Source of the DNA: Opitutales bacterium
Lineage (GTDB): Bacteria > Verrucomicrobiota > Verrucomicrobiia > Opitutales > Oceanipulchritudinaceae
Assembly (NCBI GenBank): GCA_007123395.1
Contig: SKLD01000516.1
Coordinates: 1-18,556 of the forward strand
DNA: 18,556 nucleotides
Direction of reading: 5' to 3'
Positions within the stretch are counted from its first letter, which is position 1; each line of letters starts with the position of its first letter. The notes under the pieces are model-generated. The model had not been told where the DNA came from and made no database searches. It was given only the letters and a program-made list of their open reading frames with translations. The translations under genes and the position numbers were made by a program. Of this stretch, positions 1-7,653 are shown one piece after another.

Positions 1-23
1 GCTGCCCTTCGACAGGCCCCGCG

Positions 24-46
24 GGCGGGCGATGAATCAGCCCGCC
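24..46 (-). terminator. Possible stem-loop downstream of the glucuronyl hydrolase
   Basis: A perfect 7-bp inverted repeat (GGCGGGC / GCCCGCC, arms 24-30 and 40-46) encloses a 9-nt loop. On the minus strand it starts right at the TAG of the short open frame at 46-108 and about 100 nt after the stop of the GH88 gene. No U-run follows, so it is a weak terminator candidate at best; it may simply be a GC-rich palindrome. Confidence 0.3.
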
Positions 47-108
47 TACTTTCCGCCGCCCGAGTAGGCGCACGGCAGCACCGCCTGCCCGTAGTCCGAG
101 GGATTCAT
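46..108 (-). other. Short open frame after the GH88 gene, unidentified
   Basis: From the ATG at 108 this frame encodes 20 residues (MNPSDYGQAV...SGGGK) and ends in TAG. The frame is also open upstream through the GH88 stop codon, giving an aromatic stretch around WFWDRRGPG just before the ATG. The composition looks like the C-terminus of a real protein rather than random GC-rich sequence. No gene with a proper start and ribosome-binding site is visible. It could be a gene remnant, the end of a gene expressed by an unusual mechanism, or chance. I do not recognise it. Confidence 0.15.
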
Positions 109-148
109 CCCCGGACCACGGCGGTCCCAGAACCACGGGCGCGCGGCC

Positions 149-1654
149 TCAATCCTCCCCCATCCAGCGCGCGATAGCCTCGAGAAAGTAATAATCCCCG
201 TAGATCAATCCTCTGTCCTGACGCGAATGCGAGTGCGACCCTCGGCGCAGAATGGATTGCTCGGGATGCCCGAGTGCGAGATACTGCGGTGAAGCCAACA
301 TGTTCAGCATGTCCACCGCCATCTCACGATAGATCTCCCCGTTTTCGACAAGACCTTCCAACTCAAGGAGCGCGGACGCCACAATCGCGGCGGCGGAACT
401 GTCTCTCGCCGGCGCATTTACCAGCGGCGCGTCAAAATCATAGTACGGGACGCCGTCAGGCGGAAGATTGGCCATGTAGTAATCCAAGGCGCGCAAGGCT
501 TGATCAAGATACCGCTCCTCGCCGGTGAGGCGGTACATGGATATATACCCATAAATTGCCCATGCCTGTCCGCGCGACCATGTCGAATCGTCCGCATAAC
601 CCTGCCAGGTTCGCTTAAGCTCCACGGAGCCGTCCCGCTCATCAAAGACAACGACATGCCATGTCGAATCATCCTCGCGGAAATGCTCCCGCATCGTCGT
701 ATCGGCGTGCGTCACCGCCATCTCATAATAGCCTGCCAGTTGCTCATGTCGCTGAGATGCCCAAATAAGCAGTTCCAGATTCATCATGTTGTCCACGATC
801 ACCGTGAACCGGTTTCCCTGCCGGAAAACGCCCCAGTCCCATGAACGCGTGGCCCCCACCGTGGCACTGTAGCGCGAGGCCAGCGACTGAGCCGCGATGA
901 GAATTGTTTCCTCGTGACGGGGATCATCCGAGTGCCGCATCGCAAGAAGTGTGGGAAGAAAGACGATAAAGCCGAGGTCATGCGTGTTCGTCCGCGTCCG
1001 CTGGGTTTCGATCATGAGCGTGCGCCGCATGGCCTCGGTGCGGAATTGGGGAAACCCGGTAAACTCATACAGGCGCCAGAAAATCGCCGGGTAAAAGCCG
1101 CTCACCCAAACCGTAATGGGCCTTGGTTCCCACGCGCCGGAAGAAAGTGTTTCATCGGGAAACTGATCCGCAGGCACTTGATTCAACCATGCCACTCCCT
1201 GCCTGCGCGCATATTGAAGAGCCGTCCCGACGCGGGCCTCCAGCCACGCCTCATTGCCTTCCGCCTCCGCGATCCACGAGGCCGTCCAATAGTTATAAAA
1301 GTGCCGCTCGCCGAAATCCCCGTCACCCAACTGCCACCACTCGCCGAAGAACGGTTGGTAAAGGTTCGGGAAGATGGCCTCACCCGTCCAGACCCATCCA
1401 TGGCGTTGATCAAAGATCCAAAGGCTATCATCCGTGCCGGACATTTGAATCCACCCCAGAGAAGGCGAATAGCTCCACGTTGTATCGTGGCGATACAAAG
1501 GCCCCAGCCATGTCGATTCCCACTCCCCGTGCGCGCCGGCCGACGAGGCCGAAACCCCCGCCGCCCCGGCCTTCGAACAGAGCAGAACAACCGTTACAAG
1601 AACCGCTGCAAACACTGGTGACGCTTTCCGTGGCGAATGAAAAAATCGCTTCAT
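149..1654 (-). CDS. Secreted unsaturated glucuronyl hydrolase, GH88 family
   Basis: 501 aa. GH88 enzymes remove the unsaturated uronic acid left at the non-reducing end of oligosaccharides by polysaccharide lyases, by hydrating the double bond. Visible family features are THDLGF (residues 224-229, Asp226 matching the first catalytic Asp), DNMMNL (288-293, Asp288 matching the second), TWSRGQAWAIYG (358-369), RDSSAAAI (417-424) and LIYGDYYFLEA near the end. A basic N-terminus and hydrophobic stretch (about 12-32, ending KAGAAG) form a Sec signal peptide; the Cys in VLLC does not make a good lipobox. Between signal and catalytic domain, residues about 48-110 form an aromatic module (SLGWIQ, GWVWT, FPNLY) of a type I associate with secreted Opitutae proteins. 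A GGAGG 9 nt upstream supports the ATG. It is separated from ftsZ by 375 bp and unlikely to share its function. The natural substrate cannot be told from sequence. Confidence 0.88.
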   Translation of the reverse strand: MKRFFHSPRKASPVFAAVLVTVVLLCSKAGAAGVSASSAGAHGEWESTWLGPLYRHDTTWSYSPSLGWIQMSGTDDSLWIFDQRHGWVWTGEAIFPNLYQPFFGEWWQLGDGDFGERHFYNYWTASWIAEAEGNEAWLEARVGTALQYARRQGVAWLNQVPADQFPDETLSSGAWEPRPITVWVSGFYPAIFWRLYEFTGFPQFRTEAMRRTLMIETQRTRTNTHDLGFIVFLPTLLAMRHSDDPRHEETILIAAQSLASRYSATVGATRSWDWGVFRQGNRFTVIVDNMMNLELLIWASQRHEQLAGYYEMAVTHADTTMREHFREDDSTWHVVVFDERDGSVELKRTWQGYADDSTWSRGQAWAIYGYISMYRLTGEERYLDQALRALDYYMANLPPDGVPYYDFDAPLVNAPARDSSAAAIVASALLELEGLVENGEIYREMAVDMLNMLASPQYLALGHPEQSILRRGSHSHSRQDRGLIYGDYYFLEAIARWMGED

Positions 1655-2029
1655 TTACAATAACCTCCGACTCATTTCTAAAGTTTCGCAAACATCGAGC
1701 CACGCGCCCCTTATCCCGGAGGAACCCAAAACGACGAAGCTCATATCGGTTGAAGACTTGGAGAACGCCCGAAACCTGTCAACAACGTAATCATAATTAT
1801 TAAGGATTTCAAAATAATGGGGGCACAAAAAGAGTGGAAGCGGCGTCTCGCCGCTTTTTACCTTTCGGGCAAAGCGGCAAGATGCCGCTTCCACATTGTT
1901 TCGGTTGCTCGTGCTTGTTGTTTCTATTCCGGAATGATTAGTATGAACCGCGGCGGTGCCCTCTCGTGCTATTGTTTAGCCGAAGTCGTCGCGGCACCGC
2001 ACGGAATCACCAAACTCCTGCGGGGATAG
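1655..2029. other. Intergenic region between ftsZ and the GH88 gene
   Basis: 375 bp without a convincing gene. It holds the REP-like double hairpin at 1834-1894. Nearer ftsZ there is a second, weaker inverted repeat (GCGGTGCC 1953-1960 / GGCACCGC 1993-2000, 32-nt loop, no U-run). The stretch 1655-1830 is AT-richer and should carry the GH88 promoter; it ends with a GGAGG ribosome-binding site at 1664-1668. A TTGACA hexamer occurs on the minus strand at 1782-1777, but no reasonable -10 box lies 16-18 nt after it, so no promoter is called. Confidence 0.6.
1834..1894. repeat. REP-like pair of inverted hairpins, possible dcw terminator
   Basis: The outer arms GTGGAAGCGGC (1834-1844) and GCCGCTTCCAC (1884-1894) are perfect inverted repeats. 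Inside are two separate perfect 8-bp hairpins: AAGCGGCG-TCT-CGCCGCTT (1838-1856) and AAGCGGCA-AGA-TGCCGCTT (1872-1890), whose loops are reverse complements of each other. Two related palindromes in opposite orientation around a short spacer is the layout of bacterial REP/BIME elements. On the minus strand the outer arm is followed directly by TCTTTTTGTG, so the element could also end transcription from ftsZ. The structure is seen directly; its repeat status in the genome is inferred. Confidence 0.6.
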
Positions 2030-3358
2030 CTACAAGGCGATGCGGATGCCTTTGCGGATAAAGGTAGGAACGTCGAGGTCCTGACCCTCATAGAGGTTTT
2101 CTTCGGTCTTTTCGAAGTAGCCGCGTTCCTCGCCGGCGAGGAACTCGAACTCCGCCTGGCCCCGGGTCGGTTTTGTTTCGCGGCGCGCGGGCGTCGCGGT
2201 GACCGTATCCCACGGGGCGGGGTGCGGGGACTGGGCAAGGGAAGGACCCTCAACGGAATCCGTCTGTGCGGATGTTTGCTTGTTGGCAACCGCGGCAGGG
2301 GCAAACGGCGGCGGCTCCGGCCGCAGGGGCGGGGTGACGGGTCTCGGGCGCGCGGCGGCAGGCACGCGGTAGGGATGGCGCCGCGCGCCCGAGACATCGA
2401 CGGTCCCAATTACGGTAATTTGCACACGGCCTTGGAAACTGCCGTCGACGGTGGCTCCGAGAACGGTGTTTTCTTTACAGCCAAAGCGGTCGCCGATGAA
2501 GTCCATGATGCGATAGACGTCGGAGAGGGGCATGTCGGGCCCGCCGCGGATATTGAGAATCAATCCATCAGTCTTGCGCAGGAAACGATTGTCAGGCAGG
2601 TGCAGGAGGGGGCAGCGTTCGAGATCGCGAAGGGCGGCCTCGACAAAGCCGTCGCCAGCACCCTCGCCGAAGCCGAAGACGGCTTTGCCGCCCCGGTATT
2701 GAAGGGCCTCTCGCAAGGTGGCGAAATCGACGTTGATGAGTCCATTTTCCAGAATCATCGAATGGATCGCCTGCACGCCGCGCCGGATCCAGTCATCGGC
2801 GATCGCGAGGGCTTCGAGAAGCGTGGGGTCGCCCTCCGCCTGCTGGACGATGAGGTCGTTGGGCAGGGAGACGACACAGGCGCAGGCCTCGCGCATGGCA
2901 ACGAGCGCATCTTCCGCCTGACGCATGCGGCGTTGTCCCTCGCGCGAGAACGGCAGGTTGACAAAGGCAACGACAAGAGCCCCCGCCTGCGCCGCGACTT
3001 CCGCGAGGACGGGTGCTGCCCCGCTGCCCGTGCCGCGGCCAAGGCCGGCGAGAATAAAGACGAGGTCCACGCCCTCGACGAGCCGCGCCAATTCCGTGCG
3101 GTCGGCCTCCGCCGCCTGCCTCCCCAACTCGGCCTCCCCTCCCGTGCTGAGACCACCCGTGACCGTCTTGCCAATCATCACTTTCTCGGTGAGGGGCGAG
3201 GCGTCGAGAGTCTTGAAATCGGTGTTGACGACCGCCAGCTCCAAAGGCCCGGGACCGCTCATTCGCAAGCGGTCGACGGCGTTGCCGCCGGCCCCCCCGA
3301 CACCGATGATTTTTACCCGCAGCGGGTTTTCCTGCCAGTCCCTTGTCGCCTCAGCCAT
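2030..3358 (-). CDS. ftsZ: Cell division GTPase FtsZ (divergent)
   Basis: 442 aa. FtsZ is the tubulin-like GTPase that polymerises at mid-cell to form the Z ring. The N-terminal nucleotide fold has IGVGGAGGNAVDRL (18-31), VVNTD (43-47) and the T4 loop GLGRGTGSG (105-113); NLPFSREG (134-141) and ADDWIRRGVQAI (187-198) follow. After a proline-rich linker (about 333-395) comes a normal C-terminal peptide, DLDVPTFIRKGIRI (427-440), for FtsA binding. Two departures are visible: Arg108 in the usual GGGTGTG loop, and the T7 loop reads NVDFATL (209-215), so Thr214 stands where the family has the second catalytic Asp (E. coli Asp212). Asp211 (E. coli Asp209) is kept. A strong GAGGAGG 8 nt before the ATG sets the start. 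The gene is last in the cluster, 54 bp after ftsA. Confidence 0.96.
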   Translation of the reverse strand: MAEATRDWQENPLRVKIIGVGGAGGNAVDRLRMSGPGPLELAVVNTDFKTLDASPLTEKVMIGKTVTGGLSTGGEAELGRQAAEADRTELARLVEGVDLVFILAGLGRGTGSGAAPVLAEVAAQAGALVVAFVNLPFSREGQRRMRQAEDALVAMREACACVVSLPNDLIVQQAEGDPTLLEALAIADDWIRRGVQAIHSMILENGLINVDFATLREALQYRGGKAVFGFGEGAGDGFVEAALRDLERCPLLHLPDNRFLRKTDGLILNIRGGPDMPLSDVYRIMDFIGDRFGCKENTVLGATVDGSFQGRVQITVIGTVDVSGARRHPYRVPAAARPRPVTPPLRPEPPPFAPAAVANKQTSAQTDSVEGPSLAQSPHPAPWDTVTATPARRETKPTRGQAEFEFLAGEERGYFEKTEENLYEGQDLDVPTFIRKGIRIAL

Positions 3359-3412
3359 GTCGTTTTCCTCCTCTGCAAATGTTTCGTGGTTCCGGTCTTG
3401 CCCGTGCCGCGC

Positions 3413-4627
3413 TTACTTGAACAACCGCCGTAACAGGCCGGCCCGCGGCGCCTCCGCCTTACGCTCGCGCTCGCCCAACGACTGCCCCTGCAAGCCGAAG
3501 AAGAGCAGGCCGAGAGTTGTCGCATAACCGGGATCGCGGAGATCCTTGCGGGTCACCCACGCCGGGTGTGTGCCCACCCGTGTGTCCACCCCGAGCACAT
3601 CGCGCCCGACCTCGTCGATGCCCGGCAGCGACGAAGTACCGCCCGTGAGGATGACGCCCCCGGGGACGGCCTGCGGACTGATCGCACTGCCCAGCCTGTT
3701 TTTCATTATCGAGAATATCTCCGCCACACGGGCGTTGAGGATCTTCGCGATGGCGAGACGCGGAATAGGCCGGTCGCCAATCTGCAGGTCGCCTTCGAGC
3801 AATACGTGCGAGTCCTTGTCCCCCCTTTCGATGACGGCCTTGCCGTCGCGCAACTTGAGACGCTCGGCCTGTTTGAAGTTGATCCGCAGCCCGATGCTCA
3901 GGTCGTTCGTCAAGTGCCCGCCGCCCACGGGAATAACCCCCGTTCGAACGATGTGGCCCTTGCGGTAAAGGACGAAATCGGTGGTGCCCTCCCCGATGTC
4001 GACGACGAGCGCGCCCGCCCGGCGTTCCTCGTCGGACGCGGCGATGCGCCCGGAAGCGACGCTCGCCGGTATGATCTCCTCCACCGAGAGGCCGTCATCG
4101 TATCCACTGATTATGTGGATCATATCGGTAATGCGGCGTTCGTTCGCATGCACATTCCAATACTTCAGCTCAAGCTTCGCCGCTTGCATCCCGACGGGAT
4201 TCTCCACCTCGCGTCCATCGGCGTAAGCCGCGCCGCGGATATGGACGAGGTAGCAACGGCCTTGAGGCAGCGCTTTCTGCCGTGCGCTTTGTCCGGCACA
4301 ACGCAAGTCGTGTTCGGAGACCCAGTTGTCCGCGTCTTGCACATTCACCGTGCCGATATTGGTGAAACCCTCGAGGTGCTGGCCGGAAGCGGAAAGGAAG
4401 ATTTCGTCCACCTGCACACCGGCCTTCTTCTCGGCGGCAATTAGCGTGGCGTGGGTACACCGGCTGACAGCGGAAAGGTCGACGATCTCGCCTTTTTTCA
4501 CGCCCACGGAAGTGGCTTCCGCGGAACCGATGATATTAAGTTCCCGGCCGCCTTCGATCTCTCCGACAAGAACGGAGATCTTGGACGATCCGATTTCTAC
4601 GGCGCCGATGATTTTGTTGCGGGGCAT
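3413..4627 (-). CDS. ftsA: Cell division protein FtsA
   Basis: 404 aa. FtsA is an actin-like ATPase that tethers FtsZ filaments to the inner membrane and recruits later divisome proteins. The actin-fold signatures are present: phosphate 1 AVEIGSSKISVLVG (9-22), phosphate 2 VVDIGEGTTDFVLY (208-221) and the adenosine motif GGVILTGGTSSLPG (323-336). The protein ends in a basic amphipathic helix, RAGLLRRLFK (395-404), the membrane-targeting sequence typical of FtsA. The ATG lies 6 bp after the ftsQ TGA and has no clear Shine-Dalgarno sequence, so translation is probably coupled to ftsQ. Length and domain order are normal for the family. Confidence 0.96.
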   Translation of the reverse strand: MPRNKIIGAVEIGSSKISVLVGEIEGGRELNIIGSAEATSVGVKKGEIVDLSAVSRCTHATLIAAEKKAGVQVDEIFLSASGQHLEGFTNIGTVNVQDADNWVSEHDLRCAGQSARQKALPQGRCYLVHIRGAAYADGREVENPVGMQAAKLELKYWNVHANERRITDMIHIISGYDDGLSVEEIIPASVASGRIAASDEERRAGALVVDIGEGTTDFVLYRKGHIVRTGVIPVGGGHLTNDLSIGLRINFKQAERLKLRDGKAVIERGDKDSHVLLEGDLQIGDRPIPRLAIAKILNARVAEIFSIMKNRLGSAISPQAVPGGVILTGGTSSLPGIDEVGRDVLGVDTRVGTHPAWVTRKDLRDPGYATTLGLLFFGLQGQSLGERERKAEAPRAGLLRRLFK

Positions 4628-4633
4628 GGTGGT

Positions 4634-5563
4634 TCAGCTATGTTGTTGAGGACGGTTTTCGTTGCGGAAGCGGACGATGGCACGGTCCGCGTAAGAAAGA
4701 TCGATGTGGGCAATACCCGTCTGCGCGCGCTCGCGGGCGTTGCGCACGACGCCGTCGAGCCGCTCCAGTTGCAGGACGAAGTGTGTCGGGTGAAGGACCG
4801 TCCGTTCAATGTGCCGGCCGTGGATGACAATGGCGTTGCCCGGCGCGGCGGGTTCGTTCCGGTAGCGGCTGAGGTCGATCCAGCGCCAGTCGGCGGCGAT
4901 GTGCGGCGTGATGTCCCTCGCGAGATCGATCAAGTCAGCGACGGTCTCGATCCCTTCGAGAGGGCGGAAGCCGTCGCCGTCGCGCACGAGCCGCACCCCG
5001 GTGAGCCCCGGCAAGCGACGCAAGGTTTCGGATGGATAAAGGGCGCCTTCGTAGACGGAACCGTCACGCGCCACAAGCAGCGTGCGGCGTTCCCCTTCTT
5101 CTCCGCGCACGAAAACGCGGAGCACGGGCACGTGCTCGCGCACGCGCACATGCAGCGTCCCCGGCAGTTCCACGGAAACGGAGGCTTCACGCACCTGCCC
5201 GAGCGCCTCGACCTCCCGCTTCATGGCGTGAATATCGAGTTTGAAAATGTCGGTCCCGACGGGCACGGGCGAATGACGCGCGAACCACTGTCCGTTGAGA
5301 ACACCGTCTGAGTCGAAGACAATACGGGTGACCGCTTGTTCGCGGTCGAAGGGGCTGACTTGGCCGGATTGCTGCCAGATAAAATAGGCCCCGTATCCCA
5401 CGCCCCCGAGGCCCACGGCAAGTCCGGCGGCGACCATGCCCGCCCGGGCGAGAATAACATAGGCGCGCCGACGCGATGCCGGAGTGCGGGCACGGCGGTT
5501 TTTTTGCTGGATTTCGCGCCAACTGCTGGAGCGGCCACGGGAGACTTTGCGCTTTGAGGTCAT
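4634..5563 (-). CDS. ftsQ: Cell division protein FtsQ/DivIB
   Basis: 309 aa from the chosen start. FtsQ is a bitopic inner-membrane protein that links the cytoplasmic ring to the FtsL/FtsB/FtsW/FtsI module. A very basic cytoplasmic tail (KRKVSRGR, then NRRAR and SRRR) is followed by one membrane span, about residues 37-63, then a POTRA-type domain around residues 78-150 (VTRIVF, GTDIFKLD, VREASVSVELPGTLHVRVRE) and a DivIB/FtsQ C-terminal region. An ATG 19 codons further upstream is in frame, but the start at 5563 overlaps the ddl stop as ATGA, matching the murG-ddl junction, and avoids a long overlap. Sequence conservation in this family is low, so the call rests on topology, POTRA pattern and position before ftsA. 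Confidence 0.9.
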   Translation of the reverse strand: MTSKRKVSRGRSSSWREIQQKNRRARTPASRRRAYVILARAGMVAAGLAVGLGGVGYGAYFIWQQSGQVSPFDREQAVTRIVFDSDGVLNGQWFARHSPVPVGTDIFKLDIHAMKREVEALGQVREASVSVELPGTLHVRVREHVPVLRVFVRGEEGERRTLLVARDGSVYEGALYPSETLRRLPGLTGVRLVRDGDGFRPLEGIETVADLIDLARDITPHIAADWRWIDLSRYRNEPAAPGNAIVIHGRHIERTVLHPTHFVLQLERLDGVVRNARERAQTGIAHIDLSYADRAIVRFRNENRPQQHS

Positions 5564-6507
5564 GGCTGGACAGATTGGAGAGTGCGGGAGGATTGAAAGC
5601 GGTTGAAGGCACCGGCGCACATGCGCCAGACAAGTTCATCGAAGCCGAGGCCGAGGCACGACGCGCTTTTGGGAAGGAGACTTGTCGCCGTCATGCCGGG
5701 AATCGTGTTGATCTCGAGAAAGACGTGCGCCCCGTCGGGCCGCAGGATAAAGTCGATACGCGCGAAATCGCGGCACCCGCAGGCGGAGTAGAGCGTCGAG
5801 GCGTCGCGGCAAACGGCCTCTGTCACGGTGTCGGGAATCTCCGCCGGGAAGCGGTAGACCGTGCTTCCCGGCGTGTACTTACGGGTGTAGTCGTAGACTC
5901 CGCCCGTGGGCAGGATTTCGACGACGCCGAGGGCTCTGCCGTCGAGCACGCCCACGGTGATGTCGTGCCCCGGCACCCTTGCCTCCACCATCCACTCGCC
6001 GGGCGGGAGACCCTGCAGGACGGCGGCAAGTTCATCGCATCCGGAGACGAGATGGAGACCCACGCTGCTGCCTTCCGCCAATGGTTTGACAACAAGACTT
6101 TCGCCGAGGCGCTCCACGATAGCGGCGGATTCGGGCGCACCTCCCGCCGTGACGACCGTCTCCGGCGCGACGCGCAGGCCCGCGCCCCGCGCTGCGTTTT
6201 TCGTCGCCCCCTTGTTGATACAAAGCCGGCTGCACGCCGCGTCGCAACCCACGTAGGTGAAACCCGCCGCTTCCAGCTCCGCCTGCAGGGTGCCGTCCTC
6301 CCCGTAGGTTCCGTGGATCAACGGAAAGACGATATCGCCGCGCGGATCGAACCCGCCGGGCAAGGCCGCCTCGTCAAGGATCACGAGGTCCACCGGGTGG
6401 CGCTTCCGCAGCGCGGCAGCCACGGCTTCCGCCGAGGCCAGGGAAACCTCCCGCTCCGCTCCGGGGCCGCCCCCGAGAACGATTATTCGTTTTGGCGGCG
6501 TCGTCAT
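5560..6507 (-). CDS. ddl: D-alanine--D-alanine ligase
   Basis: 315 aa, ATP-grasp fold. It joins two D-alanines in the cytoplasm to make the dipeptide that MurF adds to the peptidoglycan stem. Visible motifs are GGGPGAEREVSLAS (12-25), HGTYGEDGTLQ (65-75), KPLAEGSSVGL (141-151), the YDYTRKY loop (205-211) whose tyrosine is typical of D-Ala-D-Ala rather than D-Ala-D-Lac ligases, ARIDF (249-253) and EINTIPGMT (265-273) for metal binding. Length is normal. The gene overlaps murG upstream and ftsQ downstream by ATGA. In many dcw clusters murC and murB lie between murG and ddl; here there is no room for either. Confidence 0.95.
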   Translation of the reverse strand: MTTPPKRIIVLGGGPGAEREVSLASAEAVAAALRKRHPVDLVILDEAALPGGFDPRGDIVFPLIHGTYGEDGTLQAELEAAGFTYVGCDAACSRLCINKGATKNAARGAGLRVAPETVVTAGGAPESAAIVERLGESLVVKPLAEGSSVGLHLVSGCDELAAVLQGLPPGEWMVEARVPGHDITVGVLDGRALGVVEILPTGGVYDYTRKYTPGSTVYRFPAEIPDTVTEAVCRDASTLYSACGCRDFARIDFILRPDGAHVFLEINTIPGMTATSLLPKSASCLGLGFDELVWRMCAGAFNRFQSSRTLQSVQP

Positions 6508-7649
6508 GGCGTGGATACGTTTTCGCCCTCCGCCTCGGCGAGAAGCGAAACTTGCGGAGAGTTGTCGGCCAGCCGCCGTTCAATGTCATCGGCAATGGCG
6601 GCGGCTTCGTTGCCGCGGTTGAGGGCGCGGAGGTTCTCGCGCAGGCGCGCGAGCATCCAGTCGTTGAAGATCAGGTCGAAGACTTCGGACCGCAAATCAC
6701 CGAGGCGCGATTGTTCCACCACGACACAGGCACCGCGCTTTTCCATGTAGGCGGCGTTTTCCTGCTGGTGCTTGTCCGCTGAATACGGGAAGGGCACGAG
6801 GATCGCGGGCGCGAGGCACTCCACAAGTTCCGCGATGCTTCCCGCGCCGGCGCGGGAAATCACCAAATCCGCGGCGGAAAGGATCTCCCCCATATTGTCC
6901 GCAAAAGAAACGAACCAGACCCGCACCTCATTTCCCTCTCCGTCGCGACGCGTTTCAAAAGAATCCTCCCCCTTGCCGATACCGGTGATGCAATACACGT
7001 TTACGCCTCCCGCGACAAAGTCTTCAAGATGGGCTTCGAGCCATTGGTTGAGGGCGAGTGCCCCCTGGCTCCCGCCGAAGACGACGAGGAGCTTGGCGTG
7101 GGGTGAGAGCCCGAAACGCGGACGCACTTCTTCCTTGGAAAGGTGGCGGACATCCTTGCGCACGGGAAAGCCGAGATGACGCGCACCGAGACGTCCGATT
7201 GAGCGGAGCCGTATTCCGTGCGGAAGATAGACCCGGTCGGCGAAGCGCGAGAGAAAGCGGACGGCTTTGCCGGGCCGGCGGTTCGCCTCGTGCAGGAAGA
7301 TGGGAATGTCGCGCAAAAAGGCGGCGAGGACGAAAGCGGTGGCAACGAATCCGCCGAAAGCGAGGACCGCATCGGGACGGCGTTCACGGTAGATCGAGTA
7401 TGCTTGGACAAAGCTGCGTGCCACTCCCGCAAAGAAGCGGACGAATCCAAGCGGCCGGAAGGTGAACGGCGCGCCCGCCGCGCGGATGACAGGAAAGTCC
7501 CCGTATTGGCGGCTCAGGCGGCTGTCGACCTCTTTGCGGCTGAGGACGAGGCGGCATTCGTGCCCCCGGCCGGTGAGTTCCTGCGCCATGGCGATACCGG
7601 GGGCAAGGTGCCCGCCCGTTCCGCCGCATATGATGAGGATACGCGCCAT
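6504..7649 (-). CDS. murG: Lipid II synthase MurG
   Basis: 381 aa. MurG transfers GlcNAc from UDP-GlcNAc to lipid I on the cytoplasmic face of the membrane, giving lipid II. It has a GT-B fold: GGTGGHLAPGIA (9-20) in the acceptor domain; HEANRRPGK (120-128) at the position of the usual HEQN motif, with Ala for Gln; GGSQGA (192-197); RAGAGSIAEL (266-275); and PFPYSADKHQQENA (286-299) in the UDP-GlcNAc domain. The ATG lies 4 bp after the ftsW stop, with a GGGGGAG purine run upstream. Its TGA overlaps the ddl ATG. Length is slightly above the usual 355-365 aa because of C-terminal residues. Confidence 0.95.
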   Translation of the reverse strand: MARILIICGGTGGHLAPGIAMAQELTGRGHECRLVLSRKEVDSRLSRQYGDFPVIRAAGAPFTFRPLGFVRFFAGVARSFVQAYSIYRERRPDAVLAFGGFVATAFVLAAFLRDIPIFLHEANRRPGKAVRFLSRFADRVYLPHGIRLRSIGRLGARHLGFPVRKDVRHLSKEEVRPRFGLSPHAKLLVVFGGSQGALALNQWLEAHLEDFVAGGVNVYCITGIGKGEDSFETRRDGEGNEVRVWFVSFADNMGEILSAADLVISRAGAGSIAELVECLAPAILVPFPYSADKHQQENAAYMEKRGACVVVEQSRLGDLRSEVFDLIFNDWMLARLRENLRALNRGNEAAAIADDIERRLADNSPQVSLLAEAEGENVSTP

Positions 7650-7653
7650 GGCT

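Noticed and set aside
1754..1782. Promoter for the GH88 gene from a TTGACA hexamer on the minus strand
   Set aside because: At 17-nt spacing the -10 position reads AAGTCT, and no better hexamer lies at 16-18 nt.
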